This document shows, piece by piece, positions 1-9,791 of a stretch of DNA of 64,000 nt. A model generated the notes under the pieces. That model had not been told where the DNA came from. It made no database searches and saw only the letters and a program-made list of their open reading frames with translations. How positions within the stretch are numbered: position 1 is the first letter of the stretch; every line of letters begins with the position of its first letter. The DNA lies in the NCBI RefSeq assembly GCF_013911755.1, contig NZ_JACESP010000018.1, positions 1 through 64,000 of the forward strand, in the 5' to 3' direction. The DNA is from Sphingosinicella sp. (GTDB taxonomy: Bacteria; Pseudomonadota; Alphaproteobacteria; Sphingomonadales; Sphingomonadaceae). The translations under genes and the position numbers were made by a program.

Positions 1-576
1 GTCGACGACATCATCTGGACCCGGCAGGGCCGGATGCAGTTCGGCGTCGAGCTGCGCATCACCGACGAGGAGAACCGCGTCCTCCCGCACGACGGCGAGA
101 CCTCGGGCGCGCTCAAGGTGCGCGGCCCGTGGACGATCGCCCGCTACTACCGCGCGGATGCCGACGCGCTCGACGAAGACGGCTGGTTCGACACAGGCGA
201 CATCGCGACGATCGACGACTACGGCTTCATGCGCATCACCGACCGCGCGAAGGACGTGATCAAGTCGGGCGGCGAGTGGATCAGCTCGATCGACATCGAG
301 AATATCGCCGTCGGCTTTCCGGGCGTGAAGGTCGCGGCGGTCATCGGCGTGCATCACCCCAAATGGGAAGAGCGCCCCGTCCTCGTCCTCGATCTCTACG
401 ACGATGCTGAGGTGACCGAAGAGGCAATACGCGCGCACCTCGCGCCCGCCATCGCGAAATGGTGGATGCCGGATCGTATCGTCTTTGACACCGTGCCGCT
501 GACAGCGACGGGGAAGATCGACAAGAAAGCGCTGCGCTCGCGCTATTTGAACTGCCTCGACGAAGCGGCTGCCTGA
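1..576 (+). CDS. AMP-dependent acyl-CoA synthetase (C-terminal part, 5' end outside window)
   Basis: The reading frame is open from base 1, so only the last ~191 residues of an ATP-dependent acyl-CoA ligase are seen. They include the hinge and C-terminal lid: [12 protein letters not shown], the [15 protein letters not shown] stretch typical of medium/long-chain (AlkK-like) ligases, and [12 protein letters not shown] near the end, whose first lysine is the expected catalytic lysine of the adenylation half-reaction. These enzymes make acyl-CoA from a carboxylic acid, ATP and CoA. The substrate cannot be read from this fragment. It does not look like PaaK, so it should not be taken as the missing phenylacetate-CoA ligase of the neighbouring paa genes. 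Confidence 0.9.
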   Translation, partial: VDDIIWTRQGRMQFGVELRITDEENRVLPHDGETSGALKVRGPWTIARYYRADADALDEDGWFDTGDIATIDDYGFMRITDRAKDVIKSGGEWISSIDIENIAVGFPGVKVAAVIGVHHPKWEERPVLVLDLYDDAEVTEEAIRAHLAPAIAKWWMPDRIVFDTVPLTATGKIDKKALRSRYLNCLDEAAA

Positions 577-606
577 GGCGGCAGGCCCCCGGTCGTTTTT
601 CGTCGT

Positions 607-1272
607 TCAGCGCTTCCTTCGCCGTCGCAGCAATACACCCGACAGGCCAAAGCCGAAAAGTGCGAGCGTCGCGGGTTCCGGCACGGAGAACGCGATGGAG
701 ATGTGTTCCAGCCCATATTCGGAATCGAAATTGTCACCAGCCGCGAATTGCAGCCCCAGGAAGGGCAGGCCCGCAAGAATCAGGTCGTTCAGAAGATCGG
801 TGATGTCGAGCTTGGCCGTCAAGGATATGCCGTCGTCGCCATAGGCCCAATCATCGAGGATTGCGAACGTATCAATGCCGGCAGGCAGGTAATCGTCCGG
901 CGAAATTACCCCGTCACCTGAGAAGGCATTGACACAGATTGACGAAGTGCCGCCGTCAAAACTCTCTACTTTGAATTTGAGCGTCGCTCTGCGGATTTTT
1001 TTGTGCAGGCCATGCCCGAACTCGTAAATCGCACGCTTTTCGGGAACGACTGATTCCCCGCTTAGGTCACCGAAGGCGAGTTCATGAGATGCTTCCCACG
1101 CGCTTGGATCTTTGGGCCCGAGCAGGCACTTGTCTCCCGTCTCCGTGATTTCGCCTAACTCGTAGCCGTCATAATAGCTGACGGCGACGCCCTGCTTGGC
1201 CGGCGTAAGAACTCCGGCAAATGCAGGCGAGGCAACGCATACAACAATGGCCGCGCACGACAGTACACGCAT
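607..1272 (-). CDS. PEP-CTERM sorting-signal protein, secreted, function unknown
   Basis: This 221-residue protein has an N-terminal signal peptide (about residues 1-19, ending in SPAFA). Its C-terminus is a complete PEP-CTERM tripartite signal: VPEPATLALFGFGL, a short hydrophobic stretch and a terminal arginine cluster (RRRRKR). Proteins with this tail are exported, then cleaved and anchored or released by an exosortase; no exosortase gene is in the window. The middle region resembles no enzyme I recognise and is probably a beta-rich surface or matrix protein. The ATG at 1272 is preceded by GGGGAGA at good spacing. It sits alone between an acyl-CoA ligase end and paaE and looks independent of both. 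Confidence 0.85.
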   Translation of the reverse strand: MRVLSCAAIVVCVASPAFAGVLTPAKQGVAVSYYDGYELGEITETGDKCLLGPKDPSAWEASHELAFGDLSGESVVPEKRAIYEFGHGLHKKIRRATLKFKVESFDGGTSSICVNAFSGDGVISPDDYLPAGIDTFAILDDWAYGDDGISLTAKLDITDLLNDLILAGLPFLGLQFAAGDNFDSEYGLEHISIAFSVPEPATLALFGFGLSGVLLRRRRKR

Positions 1273-1319
1273 AACAATCTCCCCTGTTCGAAGAAGAAGT
1301 TATGGTTAATCAAGTATTA

Positions 1320-1379
1320 CGGCAACGATTCGATTTTAGGCCGTGCCCGGCAGCGATGCCGCGAGGGGAGTCGTTGCCG
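1320..1379 (-). terminator. Nested hairpin downstream of paaE (possible terminator)
   Basis: Nine-base perfect arms CGGCAACGA (1320-1328) and TCGTTGCCG (1371-1379) enclose a second small hairpin (CGGCA-GCGA-TGCCG). It lies directly after the paaE stop in the direction of transcription. There is no clear T-run, so termination is an inference from position and structure. Confidence 0.35.
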
Positions 1380-1383
1380 CCAA

Positions 1384-2463
1384 TCACGCGTCGTAGTCGA
1401 CCGCCACGTTGTCGGTCAGCGGCACGGCCTGGCAGGTGAGGATGTAGCCCTGCGCGACCTCTTCGGGTGAGAGGCCGTAGTTTGCCTTCATATGCACCTT
1501 GCCGTCGATCAGCTTTGCGCGGCAGGTCGCGCAGACGCCCGCCTTGCAGGCGTAGGGCGTCGGCAGGCCGGCGGCGCGGGCGTTTTCCAGGATGCTGCCC
1601 TGCGCGCTGTCGAAGGTGATGCGGCGGCGGCGGCCTTCCAGCGTCACCTCGACCTTGCGGCCTTCGGCTTCGCGCTCAAGCTCGCGCTCGACGGCGGCCT
1701 GCTCGGCGGTCGGGCGGTCGATCGTGAAGCGTTCCACCTTGATGCGGTCGGCGGGAACGCCCGCGGCGGTGAGCGCGGTTTCCACGGCGTCCATCATCGG
1801 CCCGGGGCCGCAGATGAAGGCGGCATCGACGTCATCGGCATCGATGAGGCCGCCGAGGAGTTCGGTGAGCTTTGCCGAATCGAGGCGTCCGTTGAAAAGC
1901 GCGATGTCCTCGTCGTCTTCGTCTTCAAGGAAGTGGTAGGCCTCGAGACGGTCGAGGAAGCGGTCCTTGAGCGCGGCGATTTCCTCGAGGAACATGATTT
2001 CGTTGCTGGCGCGGTTGCCGTAGAACAAGGTGAAGCGGCTCTTCGGCTCTTCAAGAAGCGTGGTCTTCAGCAGCGACAGCACCGGCGTGATGCCCGATCC
2101 GCCCGCGAAGCCAACGTAATGCTTCTGCGCGTTCGCGTCGAAATCCCACGAGAAGCTACCATGCGGCGGCATCACCTCGATCGTGTCGCCAGCGGCGAGC
2201 GCGGTGTTCGCCCAGCGCGAAAAACGCCCGTCGGAAATCGCCTTGATCGCGACGCGAAGCTGCCCCTCGTGCGGGGCGACGCAGAGCGAATAGTTGCGGC
2301 GCAGATCCTCGCCATTGATGTCCGCGCGCAGCGTGATGTGCTGGCCGGCGCGGAATGCGAACGCGTCACGCTCGGCCTCGGGCACGTCGAACAGGATCGA
2401 GACGGCGCTCGGCGTTTCGCGGCGGACTTCGGCGATTTTCAGCGTGTGGAAATGTGTGGACAT
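1384..2463 (-). CDS. paaE: Phenylacetyl-CoA epoxidase reductase subunit PaaE
   Basis: This 359-residue flavin and iron-sulfur reductase passes electrons from NAD(P)H to the PaaA di-iron oxygenase. An FAD domain with RRNYSL (55-60) is followed by a nucleotide domain with GFAGGSGITP (118-127). A C-terminal plant-type ferredoxin domain has cysteines at 306, 311, 314 and 344 (CX4CX2CX29C). Length and domain order match PaaE. It is the last gene of the paaABCDE run, starting 8 bp after paaD ends. The downstream region holds only a weak hairpin and the unrelated PEP-CTERM gene, so the operon probably stops here. Confidence 0.96.
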   Translation of the reverse strand: MSTHFHTLKIAEVRRETPSAVSILFDVPEAERDAFAFRAGQHITLRADINGEDLRRNYSLCVAPHEGQLRVAIKAISDGRFSRWANTALAAGDTIEVMPPHGSFSWDFDANAQKHYVGFAGGSGITPVLSLLKTTLLEEPKSRFTLFYGNRASNEIMFLEEIAALKDRFLDRLEAYHFLEDEDDEDIALFNGRLDSAKLTELLGGLIDADDVDAAFICGPGPMMDAVETALTAAGVPADRIKVERFTIDRPTAEQAAVERELEREAEGRKVEVTLEGRRRRITFDSAQGSILENARAAGLPTPYACKAGVCATCRAKLIDGKVHMKANYGLSPEEVAQGYILTCQAVPLTDNVAVDYDA

Positions 2464-2471
2464 TCAGGGCC

Positions 2472-2939
2472 TCAATGGCATTTGAAACGGTCGAAGGGTT
2501 CCCGGCAGCTGTCGCACTGCCAGAGCGCCTTGCAGGGGGTGGAGCCGAACCGACTGACCTCGTGCGTCTGTTTCGATCCGCAGCGGGGGCAGGTGGCCGG
2601 GTGGCTGTTGAGCGCGGTGCTCGCAGGCGGTGGATCGATCCCGTAGGCGCGCAGTTTCTCGCGGCCGTCTTCGGTAATCCACGCCGTCGTCCACGGCGGC
2701 GAAAGCCGGGTTTCGATGGCGACATCCTGCATCCCTGCCGCGTCCAGCGCCTCGCGCACGGCGAGCTGGATGTAAGCGGTCGCCGGGCAGCCCGTGTATG
2801 TCGGCGTGATCAGCACACGCGCCGGCTCGGCATCGGTGAGCACATCGCGCACGATGCCGAGATCGACGAGCGAGACCGCCGGAATCTCGGGATCGGGCAC
2901 GGAGGCAAGCACGGCCATGATGGCGCGTGCGTCGTTCAC
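2472..2939 (-). CDS. paaD: Phenylacetyl-CoA epoxidase accessory protein PaaD
   Basis: This 155-residue MIP18/DUF59-family protein is thought to assist metal or Fe-S assembly of the PaaABCE epoxidase. The N-terminal two-thirds carries the DUF59 core with TYTGCPAT (Cys51). The C-terminal tail is a cysteine-rich zinc-ribbon-like segment with Cys at 117, 120, 136, 142, 145 and 154. The frame opens with GTG at 2939, overlapping the paaC stop as GTGA, which implies translational coupling. An internal ATG (residue 8) is a possible alternative start. Confidence 0.93.
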   Translation of the reverse strand: MNDARAIMAVLASVPDPEIPAVSLVDLGIVRDVLTDAEPARVLITPTYTGCPATAYIQLAVREALDAAGMQDVAIETRLSPPWTTAWITEDGREKLRAYGIDPPPASTALNSHPATCPRCGSKQTHEVSRFGSTPCKALWQCDSCREPFDRFKCH

Positions 2940-3688
2940 CAGACGGCTTCCGGGTAGGTGCGCGGGATATGCTGCATCACCGCGAGCATGTGCCCGAGAT
3001 GTTCCGAATGATGGCCCTTGCGGCCGCCGACGATGGGACGCGGCAGCTTCATTTCAGGCAGGCCCGCCTCGGCGAGCACCGCCGCGACGCGGGCTTCGAA
3101 CACTGGACGCAGCGACGCCGGGTCGACTGCGACACCTTCCGCGACGAGCGCGTCGGTGACGGCATCGGTCTGGAACAGCTCATCGACGAAGCGCCAGTGC
3201 CAGTCGAGCCCGTCGATCATGCGCGTCCGGCTCTCTTCGGTGCCGTCGCCGAGACGGATCACCCACTCCGCCGCGAGATCGGCGTGATAGGCGACCTCCT
3301 TCACGGCCTTGGCGGCGATTTCGGCGAGGCGTGCGTCTTTCGAAAGCGCGAGCTTGTCGAACAGTGCCTTCTGCCACGTCGAGAACAGGAACTGCCGCGC
3401 GATGGTGCGTCCGAAGTCGCCGTTCGGCTGCTCGACCATCAGGCAGTTGGTCCATGCCAGCACGTCGCGGTGGAAGGCGAGGCGATCCGCATCGCGGCCC
3501 TTGCCCTCGACCTCGCCGGCGTAACCGAGGAACAGCTGCGCCTGCCCGACGAGATCGAGCGCGACGTTGGCGAGCGAGAGGTCGACCTCGATGGTCGGCG
3601 CGTGGCCGCACCATTCGGAAAGCCGCTGCCCGAGCACGAGGCTGTCGTCGCCGAGACGCAGCGCGTATGTGAAAAGCGCGTTTTCCAT
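2936..3688 (-). CDS. paaC: Phenylacetyl-CoA epoxidase structural subunit PaaC
   Basis: PaaC is the catalytically inactive ferritin-like partner of PaaA in the ring-1,2-epoxidase. The protein is about 250 residues, all-alpha, with [20 protein letters not shown] near the N-terminus and the FGRTIARQF and VKEVAYH stretches characteristic of the family. The ATG at 3688 overlaps the paaB stop by one base (TGATG); a GTG one codon upstream at 3691 is the alternative. Its stop overlaps the paaD start. The tight A-B-C-D-E packing indicates a single co-translated operon. Confidence 0.95.
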   Translation of the reverse strand: MENALFTYALRLGDDSLVLGQRLSEWCGHAPTIEVDLSLANVALDLVGQAQLFLGYAGEVEGKGRDADRLAFHRDVLAWTNCLMVEQPNGDFGRTIARQFLFSTWQKALFDKLALSKDARLAEIAAKAVKEVAYHADLAAEWVIRLGDGTEESRTRMIDGLDWHWRFVDELFQTDAVTDALVAEGVAVDPASLRPVFEARVAAVLAEAGLPEMKLPRPIVGGRKGHHSEHLGHMLAVMQHIPRTYPEAVW

Positions 3689-3972
3689 CACATGTGCTTC
3701 ACGGCGTCGGGGAGTTCGTAAAACGTCGGATGACGATAAATCTTCGTCTCCGCCGGTTCGAACATCGGCCCGGCCTGTTCGGGGTCAGACGCCGCGATGT
3801 CCGACGAGCGCACCACCCACAGGCTGACGCCTTCCATGCGGCGCGTGTAGGTATCCCGCGCGTGGCGGAGCGCGATCGTCGCGTCGGGCGCGTGCACCGA
3901 CCCGGCGTGGCGGTGCGAAAGCCCGCCGCGTGCGCGCACAAACACTTCCCAGAGAGGCCAATCGGTCTTCAT
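3688..3972 (-). CDS. paaB: Phenylacetyl-CoA epoxidase subunit PaaB
   Basis: PaaB is a 94-residue small subunit needed to bridge PaaAC heterodimers in the epoxidase. The sequence starts MKTDWPLWEVFVRARGGLSH, with the family hallmark WEVFVR...GLSHRHAGS, and ends FYELPDAVKHM. Length is normal for PaaB. It lies 14 bp after paaA and overlaps paaC, consistent with fixed subunit stoichiometry. Confidence 0.96.
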   Translation of the reverse strand: MKTDWPLWEVFVRARGGLSHRHAGSVHAPDATIALRHARDTYTRRMEGVSLWVVRSSDIAASDPEQAGPMFEPAETKIYRHPTFYELPDAVKHM

Positions 3973-3986
3973 GTTTCGTCTTTCCT

Positions 3987-4973
<987 letters not shown>

Positions 4974-5012
4974 GGGGGCGCTCCTTCCTCCCTGCGAGTC
5001 CTATAATAAATC

Positions 5013-5024
5013 GACCGATCGATC
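5013..5024. promoter_or_regulatory. Putative TetR-type operator upstream of paaA (GACCGATCGATC)
   Basis: A near-palindrome with CGATCG core in a 70-bp AT-rich gap between the thiolase stop and paaA. It matches sites at 11706, 27850, 27869 and 28004. Assignment as an operator is inferred from recurrence and position. Confidence 0.55.
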
Positions 5025-5043
5025 AATTATTATTTGTGATCCG

Positions 5044-6246
5044 TCAAACGCGCTCGATCAGCAGGGCAATGCCTTGCCCCACGCCGATGCACATCGTTGC
5101 AAGACCATAACGCCCGCCGCGATTCCTGAGTTCGATCGCCGCGGTCATCGCGAGCCGCGCGCCCGACATGCCGAGCGGGTGGCCGAGTGCGATGGCGCCG
5201 CCGTTCGGGTTCACATGCTCGGCGCTGTCGGGAAGCCCGAGCTGGCGGAGCACGGCAAGGCCCTGCGCGGCGAAGGCTTCGTTCAGTTCGACGACGTCGA
5301 TGTCGCCGATCGAAACGCCGGTGCGCGCGAGCAGCTTCTTCGTGGCGGGAGCGGGGCCGATGCCCATGATGCGGGGCGGCACACCCGCGACGGCACCGCC
5401 GACGATGCGCGCGATAGGCTTAAGGCCGTGCTTGGCCGCGGCGGCCTCGCTCGCGATCAGCAGTGCCGCGGCGCCGTCGTTGACGCCGCTCGCATTGCCC
5501 GCGGTGACGGTGCCGTCCGGGCGGACGATCGGGCGCAGTTTCGCCAGCGTCTCCATCGTCGTTTCACGCGGATGCTCGTCGCGGTCCACGACCACCGGGC
5601 CGCCCTTCTTGCGCGCGATCGTGACCGGCACGATTTCCTGCGCGAAGCGTCCGCTGGCCTGCGCGGCGGAAGCGCGGCGCTGACTTTCGACCGCGAACCG
5701 GTCCTGGTCCTCGCGCGAGATGCCGAAGTCGTCAGCGACATTCTCCGCCGTCTCCGGCATCGAATCGACACCGAAGCCCGCTTTCATCGCCGGGTTCACG
5801 AAGCGCCAGCCGATCGTGGTGTCGTAAACGGCATTGCTGCGCGAAAACGCGCTGTCCGCCTTCGGCATCACGAACGGTGCGCGTGTCATGCTTTCAACGC
5901 CGCCTGCCACGATGAAATCGGCGTCTCCGCTGCGAATCGCGCGCGCTGCCATCGCCACCGCGTCGAGGCCGGAGCCGCACAGGCGATTCAGCGTCGTGCC
6001 CGGCGCCGTCTCGCCGAGCCCGGCGAGCAGCGCGGCCATGCGCGCGACGTTGCGGTTGTCTTCGCCCGCCTGGTTGGCGCAGCCCATGATGACGTCATCG
6101 AGCGCGCCCCAATCGATGCCGGGGTTGCGCGCGGCGAGCGCCCGCAGCGGCACCTCGGCGAGATCGTCCGGCCGAACCTCGGCGAGCGATCCGCCGTAGC
6201 GTCCGATGGCCGTGCGCGCGGCGTCGCAGATGAAAGCGTCGGTCAT
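5044..6246 (-). CDS. paaJ: 3-oxoadipyl-CoA/3-oxo-5,6-dehydrosuberyl-CoA thiolase
   Basis: A 400-residue degradative thiolase. Active-site residues are visible: nucleophile Cys90 in [11 protein letters not shown], His356 in [10 protein letters not shown] and Cys386 in CIGVGQG. The opening [19 protein letters not shown] and the [13 protein letters not shown] stretch are typical of PcaF/PaaJ. It performs the thiolytic steps that end phenylacetate (and beta-ketoadipate) degradation, giving acetyl-CoA and succinyl-CoA. Its start overlaps the paaI stop (ATGA). A 70-bp gap with an operator-like palindrome then separates it from paaA. PcaF is an equally valid name; context favours the paa role. Confidence 0.93.
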   Translation of the reverse strand: MTDAFICDAARTAIGRYGGSLAEVRPDDLAEVPLRALAARNPGIDWGALDDVIMGCANQAGEDNRNVARMAALLAGLGETAPGTTLNRLCGSGLDAVAMAARAIRSGDADFIVAGGVESMTRAPFVMPKADSAFSRSNAVYDTTIGWRFVNPAMKAGFGVDSMPETAENVADDFGISREDQDRFAVESQRRASAAQASGRFAQEIVPVTIARKKGGPVVVDRDEHPRETTMETLAKLRPIVRPDGTVTAGNASGVNDGAAALLIASEAAAAKHGLKPIARIVGGAVAGVPPRIMGIGPAPATKKLLARTGVSIGDIDVVELNEAFAAQGLAVLRQLGLPDSAEHVNPNGGAIALGHPLGMSGARLAMTAAIELRNRGGRYGLATMCIGVGQGIALLIERV

Positions 6247-6719
6247 TCCCGTTCCTCTTCGATCACGGGGCCGCCGATGGTGCGGCTCAGCCCCTGGAAT
6301 TCAGCGATGATGCGGCCGTCTTCGCCGAAGACGCTGACGGCATAAACCCCTGTGCGGCCCTTCACGGCACGCTCCTGCGCCTCGGCGACGATTCGCTCGC
6401 CCGCGCGCCCGGCATCGATGAAGCTGATGCTGGCGTGCTGCGCAACCGTCTGCACGTTGCGCGAATTGCACGCGTAGGCGAAGGCCGTGTCGGCAAGCAG
6501 GAAGACCATACCGCCATGCGCCATGCCGAAGCCGTTCAGCGTGGCGGGCGACAGCCGCATGGCGACGCGCGCATAGCCTTCGCCGGCCGCTTCGATCTCC
6601 AGCCCCAGCGCAGGCGTCGTGCCTTCCTTCGACGCCATTGCAAGCGCGATGCGGAGCGCCGTATCATTGGCGGCGGATGGCACGGAGTGGGCCGGTTTCG
6701 GCGTGTCTGATTCAGGCAT
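6243..6719 (-). CDS. paaI: Hotdog-fold acyl-CoA thioesterase PaaI
   Basis: A 158-residue PaaI-type thioesterase that hydrolyses ring-hydroxylated phenylacetyl-CoA and related dead-end thioesters, freeing trapped CoA. The signature [20 protein letters not shown] contains the HGG and the catalytic Asp region of the 4HBT hotdog fold. The start at 6719 (MPESDTPK) was chosen over a 12-residue upstream extension, which would run toward the divergent paaG promoter. It heads the minus-strand paaI-paaJ pair, with a 4-bp overlap into paaJ. Confidence 0.92.
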   Translation of the reverse strand: MPESDTPKPAHSVPSAANDTALRIALAMASKEGTTPALGLEIEAAGEGYARVAMRLSPATLNGFGMAHGGMVFLLADTAFAYACNSRNVQTVAQHASISFIDAGRAGERIVAEAQERAVKGRTGVYAVSVFGEDGRIIAEFQGLSRTIGGPVIEEERE

Positions 6720-6764
6720 GGTGACGCAGATAGCCGACGATTTCGCGCTTGCCAATAATAGTTC

Positions 6765-6776
6765 GACCGTTCATTC
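6765..6776. promoter_or_regulatory. Putative operator between paaI and paaG (GACCGTTCATTC)
   Basis: A weaker match (9 of 12 to GACCGATCGGTC) in the short gap between the divergent paaI and paaG genes, flanked by AT-rich ATAG...CTAT. The position fits control of both promoters. The match is imperfect, so confidence is modest. Confidence 0.35.
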
Positions 6777-6809
6777 TATCATTAACGATTGCGGATGGGG
6801 AGTCTTCTC

Positions 6810-7598
6810 GTGTCTTTCGAAACGATCATGTTCGACATCAGCGAGGGCGTCGCCACGCTGACGCTGAACCGGCCGGACAGGCTCAACAGCTTCACCGTGC
6901 AGATGCACGGTGAGGTCGCCGAGGCGCTCGACCGCACCGAGAAGGAAGGCGCGCGGGCGCTGCTGCTGACGGGCGCGGGACGCGGCTTCTGCGCGGGGCA
7001 GGACCTTTCCGACCGCGCCGTCGCGCCGGGGGGCAGTGCCGTCGATCTCGGCGATTCGGTCGAGCGCTTCTACAATCCGCTGATCCGCCGCCTGAACACG
7101 ATTGCCATACCCGTCATCTGCGCCGTGAACGGTGTCGCGGCGGGTGCGGGCGCCAATATCGCGCTCGCCTGCGATATCGTTCTTGCGGCGAAAAGCGCCA
7201 AATTCATTCAATCGTTTGCCGCCATCGGCCTCATCCCCGACAGCGGCGGCACGTGGGTGCTGCCGCGCCTCATCGGTCAGGCGCGCGCGCTCGGCCTTGC
7301 CATCACCGGCGAGCCGCTTTCCGCGGAACGCGCCGAGGAATGGGGCCTCATCTGGAAATGCATCGACGACGAGGCGCTTGCCGGGGAAGCCCGCGCGCTC
7401 GCCGTCCGCCTTGCCGCCGGGCCGACGCAGGGCCTCGCCGCGACACGTGCCGCCATTCGCGGCGCGTGGGCGAACACGCTCGATGAGGAGCTTGAGAACG
7501 AGCGCGACCTGATGCGCCGCCTCGGCTTCTCCGCCGACTACAAGGAAGGTGTCGCCGCCTTCATGGAAAAGCGCAAACCCAAGTTTACCGGCGCCTGA
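6810..7598 (+). CDS. paaG: 1,2-epoxyphenylacetyl-CoA isomerase PaaG
   Basis: A crotonase-fold enzyme that isomerises the ring epoxide to the oxepin and later shifts a double bond in the linear intermediates. Visible motifs are LNRPDRLNSF, GAGRGFCAGQDL (oxyanion-hole region) and GVAAGAGANIALACDIV, followed by IGLIPDSGGTWVLPRL, typical of PaaG. I chose GTG at 6810 because GGGGAG lies 7 bases upstream and the resulting 262 residues is the usual PaaG length. Earlier TTG/ATG codons at 6789 and 6795 lack such a site. It is followed 39 bp later by paaZ. Confidence 0.94.
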   Translation: MSFETIMFDISEGVATLTLNRPDRLNSFTVQMHGEVAEALDRTEKEGARALLLTGAGRGFCAGQDLSDRAVAPGGSAVDLGDSVERFYNPLIRRLNTIAIPVICAVNGVAAGAGANIALACDIVLAAKSAKFIQSFAAIGLIPDSGGTWVLPRLIGQARALGLAITGEPLSAERAEEWGLIWKCIDDEALAGEARALAVRLAAGPTQGLAATRAAIRGAWANTLDEELENERDLMRRLGFSADYKEGVAAFMEKRKPKFTGA

Positions 7599-7637
7599 GC
7601 CGATTCCTCCCCCGCCGATTTTCGGAGCCATTCCCGC

Positions 7638-9650
7638 ATGACCAAGATTCTTGAAAACTACGCCGAGGGCCGCTGGGTAAGGAGTGCGGGCGGGCTTGCG
7701 CCCATCCATTCCGCGCTCACCGGCGATGTCGTCGCCGAAACCGGCAGCGACGGCCTCGATTTCGGCGGCATGGCGAATTTCGCGCGGAAGAAGGGCGGCA
7801 AGGCGCTGCGCGCCATGACCTTCCACGAGCGCGCGCTGATGCTGAAGGCGCTCGGCCAGGCGATCATGGAGCGCAAGGAAGAGCTCTACGACATGTCGTG
7901 GGACACGGGCGCGACGCGCACGGACAGCTGGATCGACATCGAAGGCGGCGCGGGCACGCTCTTCTCCTACGCCTCCAAGGGGCGCCGCGAGTTGCCCAAC
8001 GACCGCATCCTGCTCGACGGCGACACAGAGGTGCTGGCGCGCGACGGCACCTTCATCGGCCAGCACGTCTATACATCGATGCAGGGCCTCGCGCTCCACA
8101 TCAACGCGTTCAACTTCCCCGTGTGGGGGATGCTCGAAAAGCTGGGGCCGACGCTGCTCGCGGGGGTGCCGGCGATCGTGAAGCCAGCGTCGGCGACCGC
8201 CTATGTGGCCGAAGCCGCGTTCCGCATCATGATCGAAAGCGGCGTGCTGCCCGAAGGCGCGCTGCAGTTCATCGCCGGGATGCCGGGCGACCTGTTCGAT
8301 CACCTGACAGGCCAGGATTCGGTGGCGTTCACCGGATCGGCGGCGACCGCGGCGAAGCTGCAGCAGATCCCCGTGATCGCGCGCGAAGCCGTGCGCTTCA
8401 CGGCGGAGCGCGATTCGCTCAACGCCTCGATCCTCGCGCCCGATGCGGTGCCGGGCACGCCCGAGTTCGACCTGTTCGTGAAGGAAGTTGCGCGCGAGAT
8501 GACGGTGAAGGCGGGGCAGAAGTGCACCGCGATCCGCCGCGCGCTCGTCCCTGCGAACCTCATAGATGCGGTGCAGGAAGCGCTCTCCGCGCGCCTCGCG
8601 AAGACGGTCGTCGGTGATCCGCGCAGGGAAGGCGTCACGATGGGCGCGCTCGTCAGCCGCGGCCAGCTTGCCGATGTTCGCGCGAAGATCGCAGAGCTTT
8701 CGGCGGTCGCGCCGGTGGTCTACGGCGACCCGAACGGGGCGGACGACGGGAAGGGCGCGTTCTTCGCGCCCGTGCTGATGCGCACCGACGATCCGTGGAA
8801 GGCGGAGGCCATTCACGAGGTTGAGGCGTTTGGCCCGGTTTCGACGCTGATGCCCTATGCCGATCTCGCCGATGCGGCGGCGCTCGCCAACCACGGCAAG
8901 GGCTCGCTCGCGATTTCCGTGTTCACGCATGATGGCGCGACCGCGCGCGAGCTCGTGCTCGAATCGGGCGCGTTCCATGGCCGCATGGCGTTCCTCAATC
9001 GCGAGTCCGCGAAGACCTCCACGGGTCACGGCTCGCCGCTTCCGGTGCTCGTCCACGGTGGCCCCGGCCGCGCGGGCGGCGGCGAGGAGATGGGCGGCAT
9101 TCGCGGCGTGAAGCACTATATGCAGCGCACCGCGCTGCAGGGCGATCCGGGGCTGCTTTCAAAGGCGCTCGGCGAGTATCTGCCCGGCGCGCCGATGAAC
9201 GAGGGCACGGTGCACCCGTTCCGCCTGCGCCTCGGCGAGCTGGAGCCGGGCTACACGCTGAAGACGGGTTCGCGCACGATCACGCTCGAGGATATCGAGC
9301 ATTTCGCGGACTTCACCGGCGACAACTTCTACGCACACATGGACGAAGAGGCCGCGAAGGCCAGCCCGATCTTCGGCGGGCGCGTGGCGCACGGCTATCT
9401 GATCCTGTCGTTCGCGGCGGGGCTCTTCGTCGATGCGCCTCCGGGGCCGGTGCTGGCGAACTATGGCCTCGAGCACCTGCGCTTCGTGAAGCCGATGAAG
9501 CCGGGCGATTCGATGAAGGTCTCGCTCACCGTGAAGTCGAAGTCGCAGCGCTCGCCCGAAATGGGCGAGGTGCGCTGGGCGGTGCGCGTCACCAACCAGG
9601 ACGACGAGCTCTGCGCGACCTACGACCTGCTCACGATGAACGCCGTTTAG
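7638..9650 (+). CDS. paaZ: Bifunctional oxepin-CoA hydrolase / 3-oxo-5,6-dehydrosuberyl-CoA semialdehyde dehydrogenase PaaZ
   Basis: A 670-residue fusion that opens the oxepin ring and oxidises the resulting aldehyde. Residues ~1-520 are an aldehyde dehydrogenase with nucleophile Cys296 in AGQKCTAIRR and the FTGSAATAAK glycine motif. Residues ~530-670 are an (R)-specific MaoC-type hydratase with FADFTGDNFYAHMD and FGGRVAHGYLILS. Length is the usual PaaZ length, and both active sites appear intact. It follows paaG in a two-gene plus-strand unit and ends at a 140-bp palindrome facing a convergent luxR gene. Confidence 0.96.
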   Translation: MTKILENYAEGRWVRSAGGLAPIHSALTGDVVAETGSDGLDFGGMANFARKKGGKALRAMTFHERALMLKALGQAIMERKEELYDMSWDTGATRTDSWIDIEGGAGTLFSYASKGRRELPNDRILLDGDTEVLARDGTFIGQHVYTSMQGLALHINAFNFPVWGMLEKLGPTLLAGVPAIVKPASATAYVAEAAFRIMIESGVLPEGALQFIAGMPGDLFDHLTGQDSVAFTGSAATAAKLQQIPVIAREAVRFTAERDSLNASILAPDAVPGTPEFDLFVKEVAREMTVKAGQKCTAIRRALVPANLIDAVQEALSARLAKTVVGDPRREGVTMGALVSRGQLADVRAKIAELSAVAPVVYGDPNGADDGKGAFFAPVLMRTDDPWKAEAIHEVEAFGPVSTLMPYADLADAAALANHGKGSLAISVFTHDGATARELVLESGAFHGRMAFLNRESAKTSTGHGSPLPVLVHGGPGRAGGGEEMGGIRGVKHYMQRTALQGDPGLLSKALGEYLPGAPMNEGTVHPFRLRLGELEPGYTLKTGSRTITLEDIEHFADFTGDNFYAHMDEEAAKASPIFGGRVAHGYLILSFAAGLFVDAPPGPVLANYGLEHLRFVKPMKPGDSMKVSLTVKSKSQRSPEMGEVRWAVRVTNQDDELCATYDLLTMNAV

Positions 9651-9790
9651 GTTTGTCGCGCTTTCCGGTGATGCCGGGCTGCAAACGGCGGCTTTCTGCG
9701 CTTCCGGTGCTCACGGACACAAAGTCCGCTGCGCGCCGGTTCTCGAAAGCCACCATTTTCGCTCCGGCCTGACCGGAAATCGCAACAAAC
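9651..9790. repeat. 140-bp long imperfect palindrome between convergent genes
   Basis: Starting right after the paaZ stop and ending just before the luxR stop, the whole gap reads as one imperfect inverted repeat with ~68-base arms. Outer arms GTTTGTCGCGCTTTCCGGT and (reverse complement of the right end) GTTTGTTGCGATTTCCGGT differ at two positions. The inner arms converge on GTGCTCACGGAC/GTCCGCTGCGCGC around an ACAAA loop. It could fold as a giant hairpin in either transcript, acting as a bidirectional terminator, or be a REP/MITE-like dispersed repeat. No copy elsewhere in the window was noticed. Confidence 0.75.
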
Positions 9791-9791
9791 C

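Noticed and set aside
1-576. Possible PaaK (phenylacetate-CoA ligase) at the left edge
   Set aside because: The C-terminal motifs ([13 protein letters not shown]) are of AlkK-like fatty-acyl ligases, not PaaK.
6771-9116. A 781-codon open frame on the minus strand antisense to paaG and paaZ
   Set aside because: Arg/His/Glu-rich with no domain; it mirrors the codon phase of two clear genes in GC-rich DNA.
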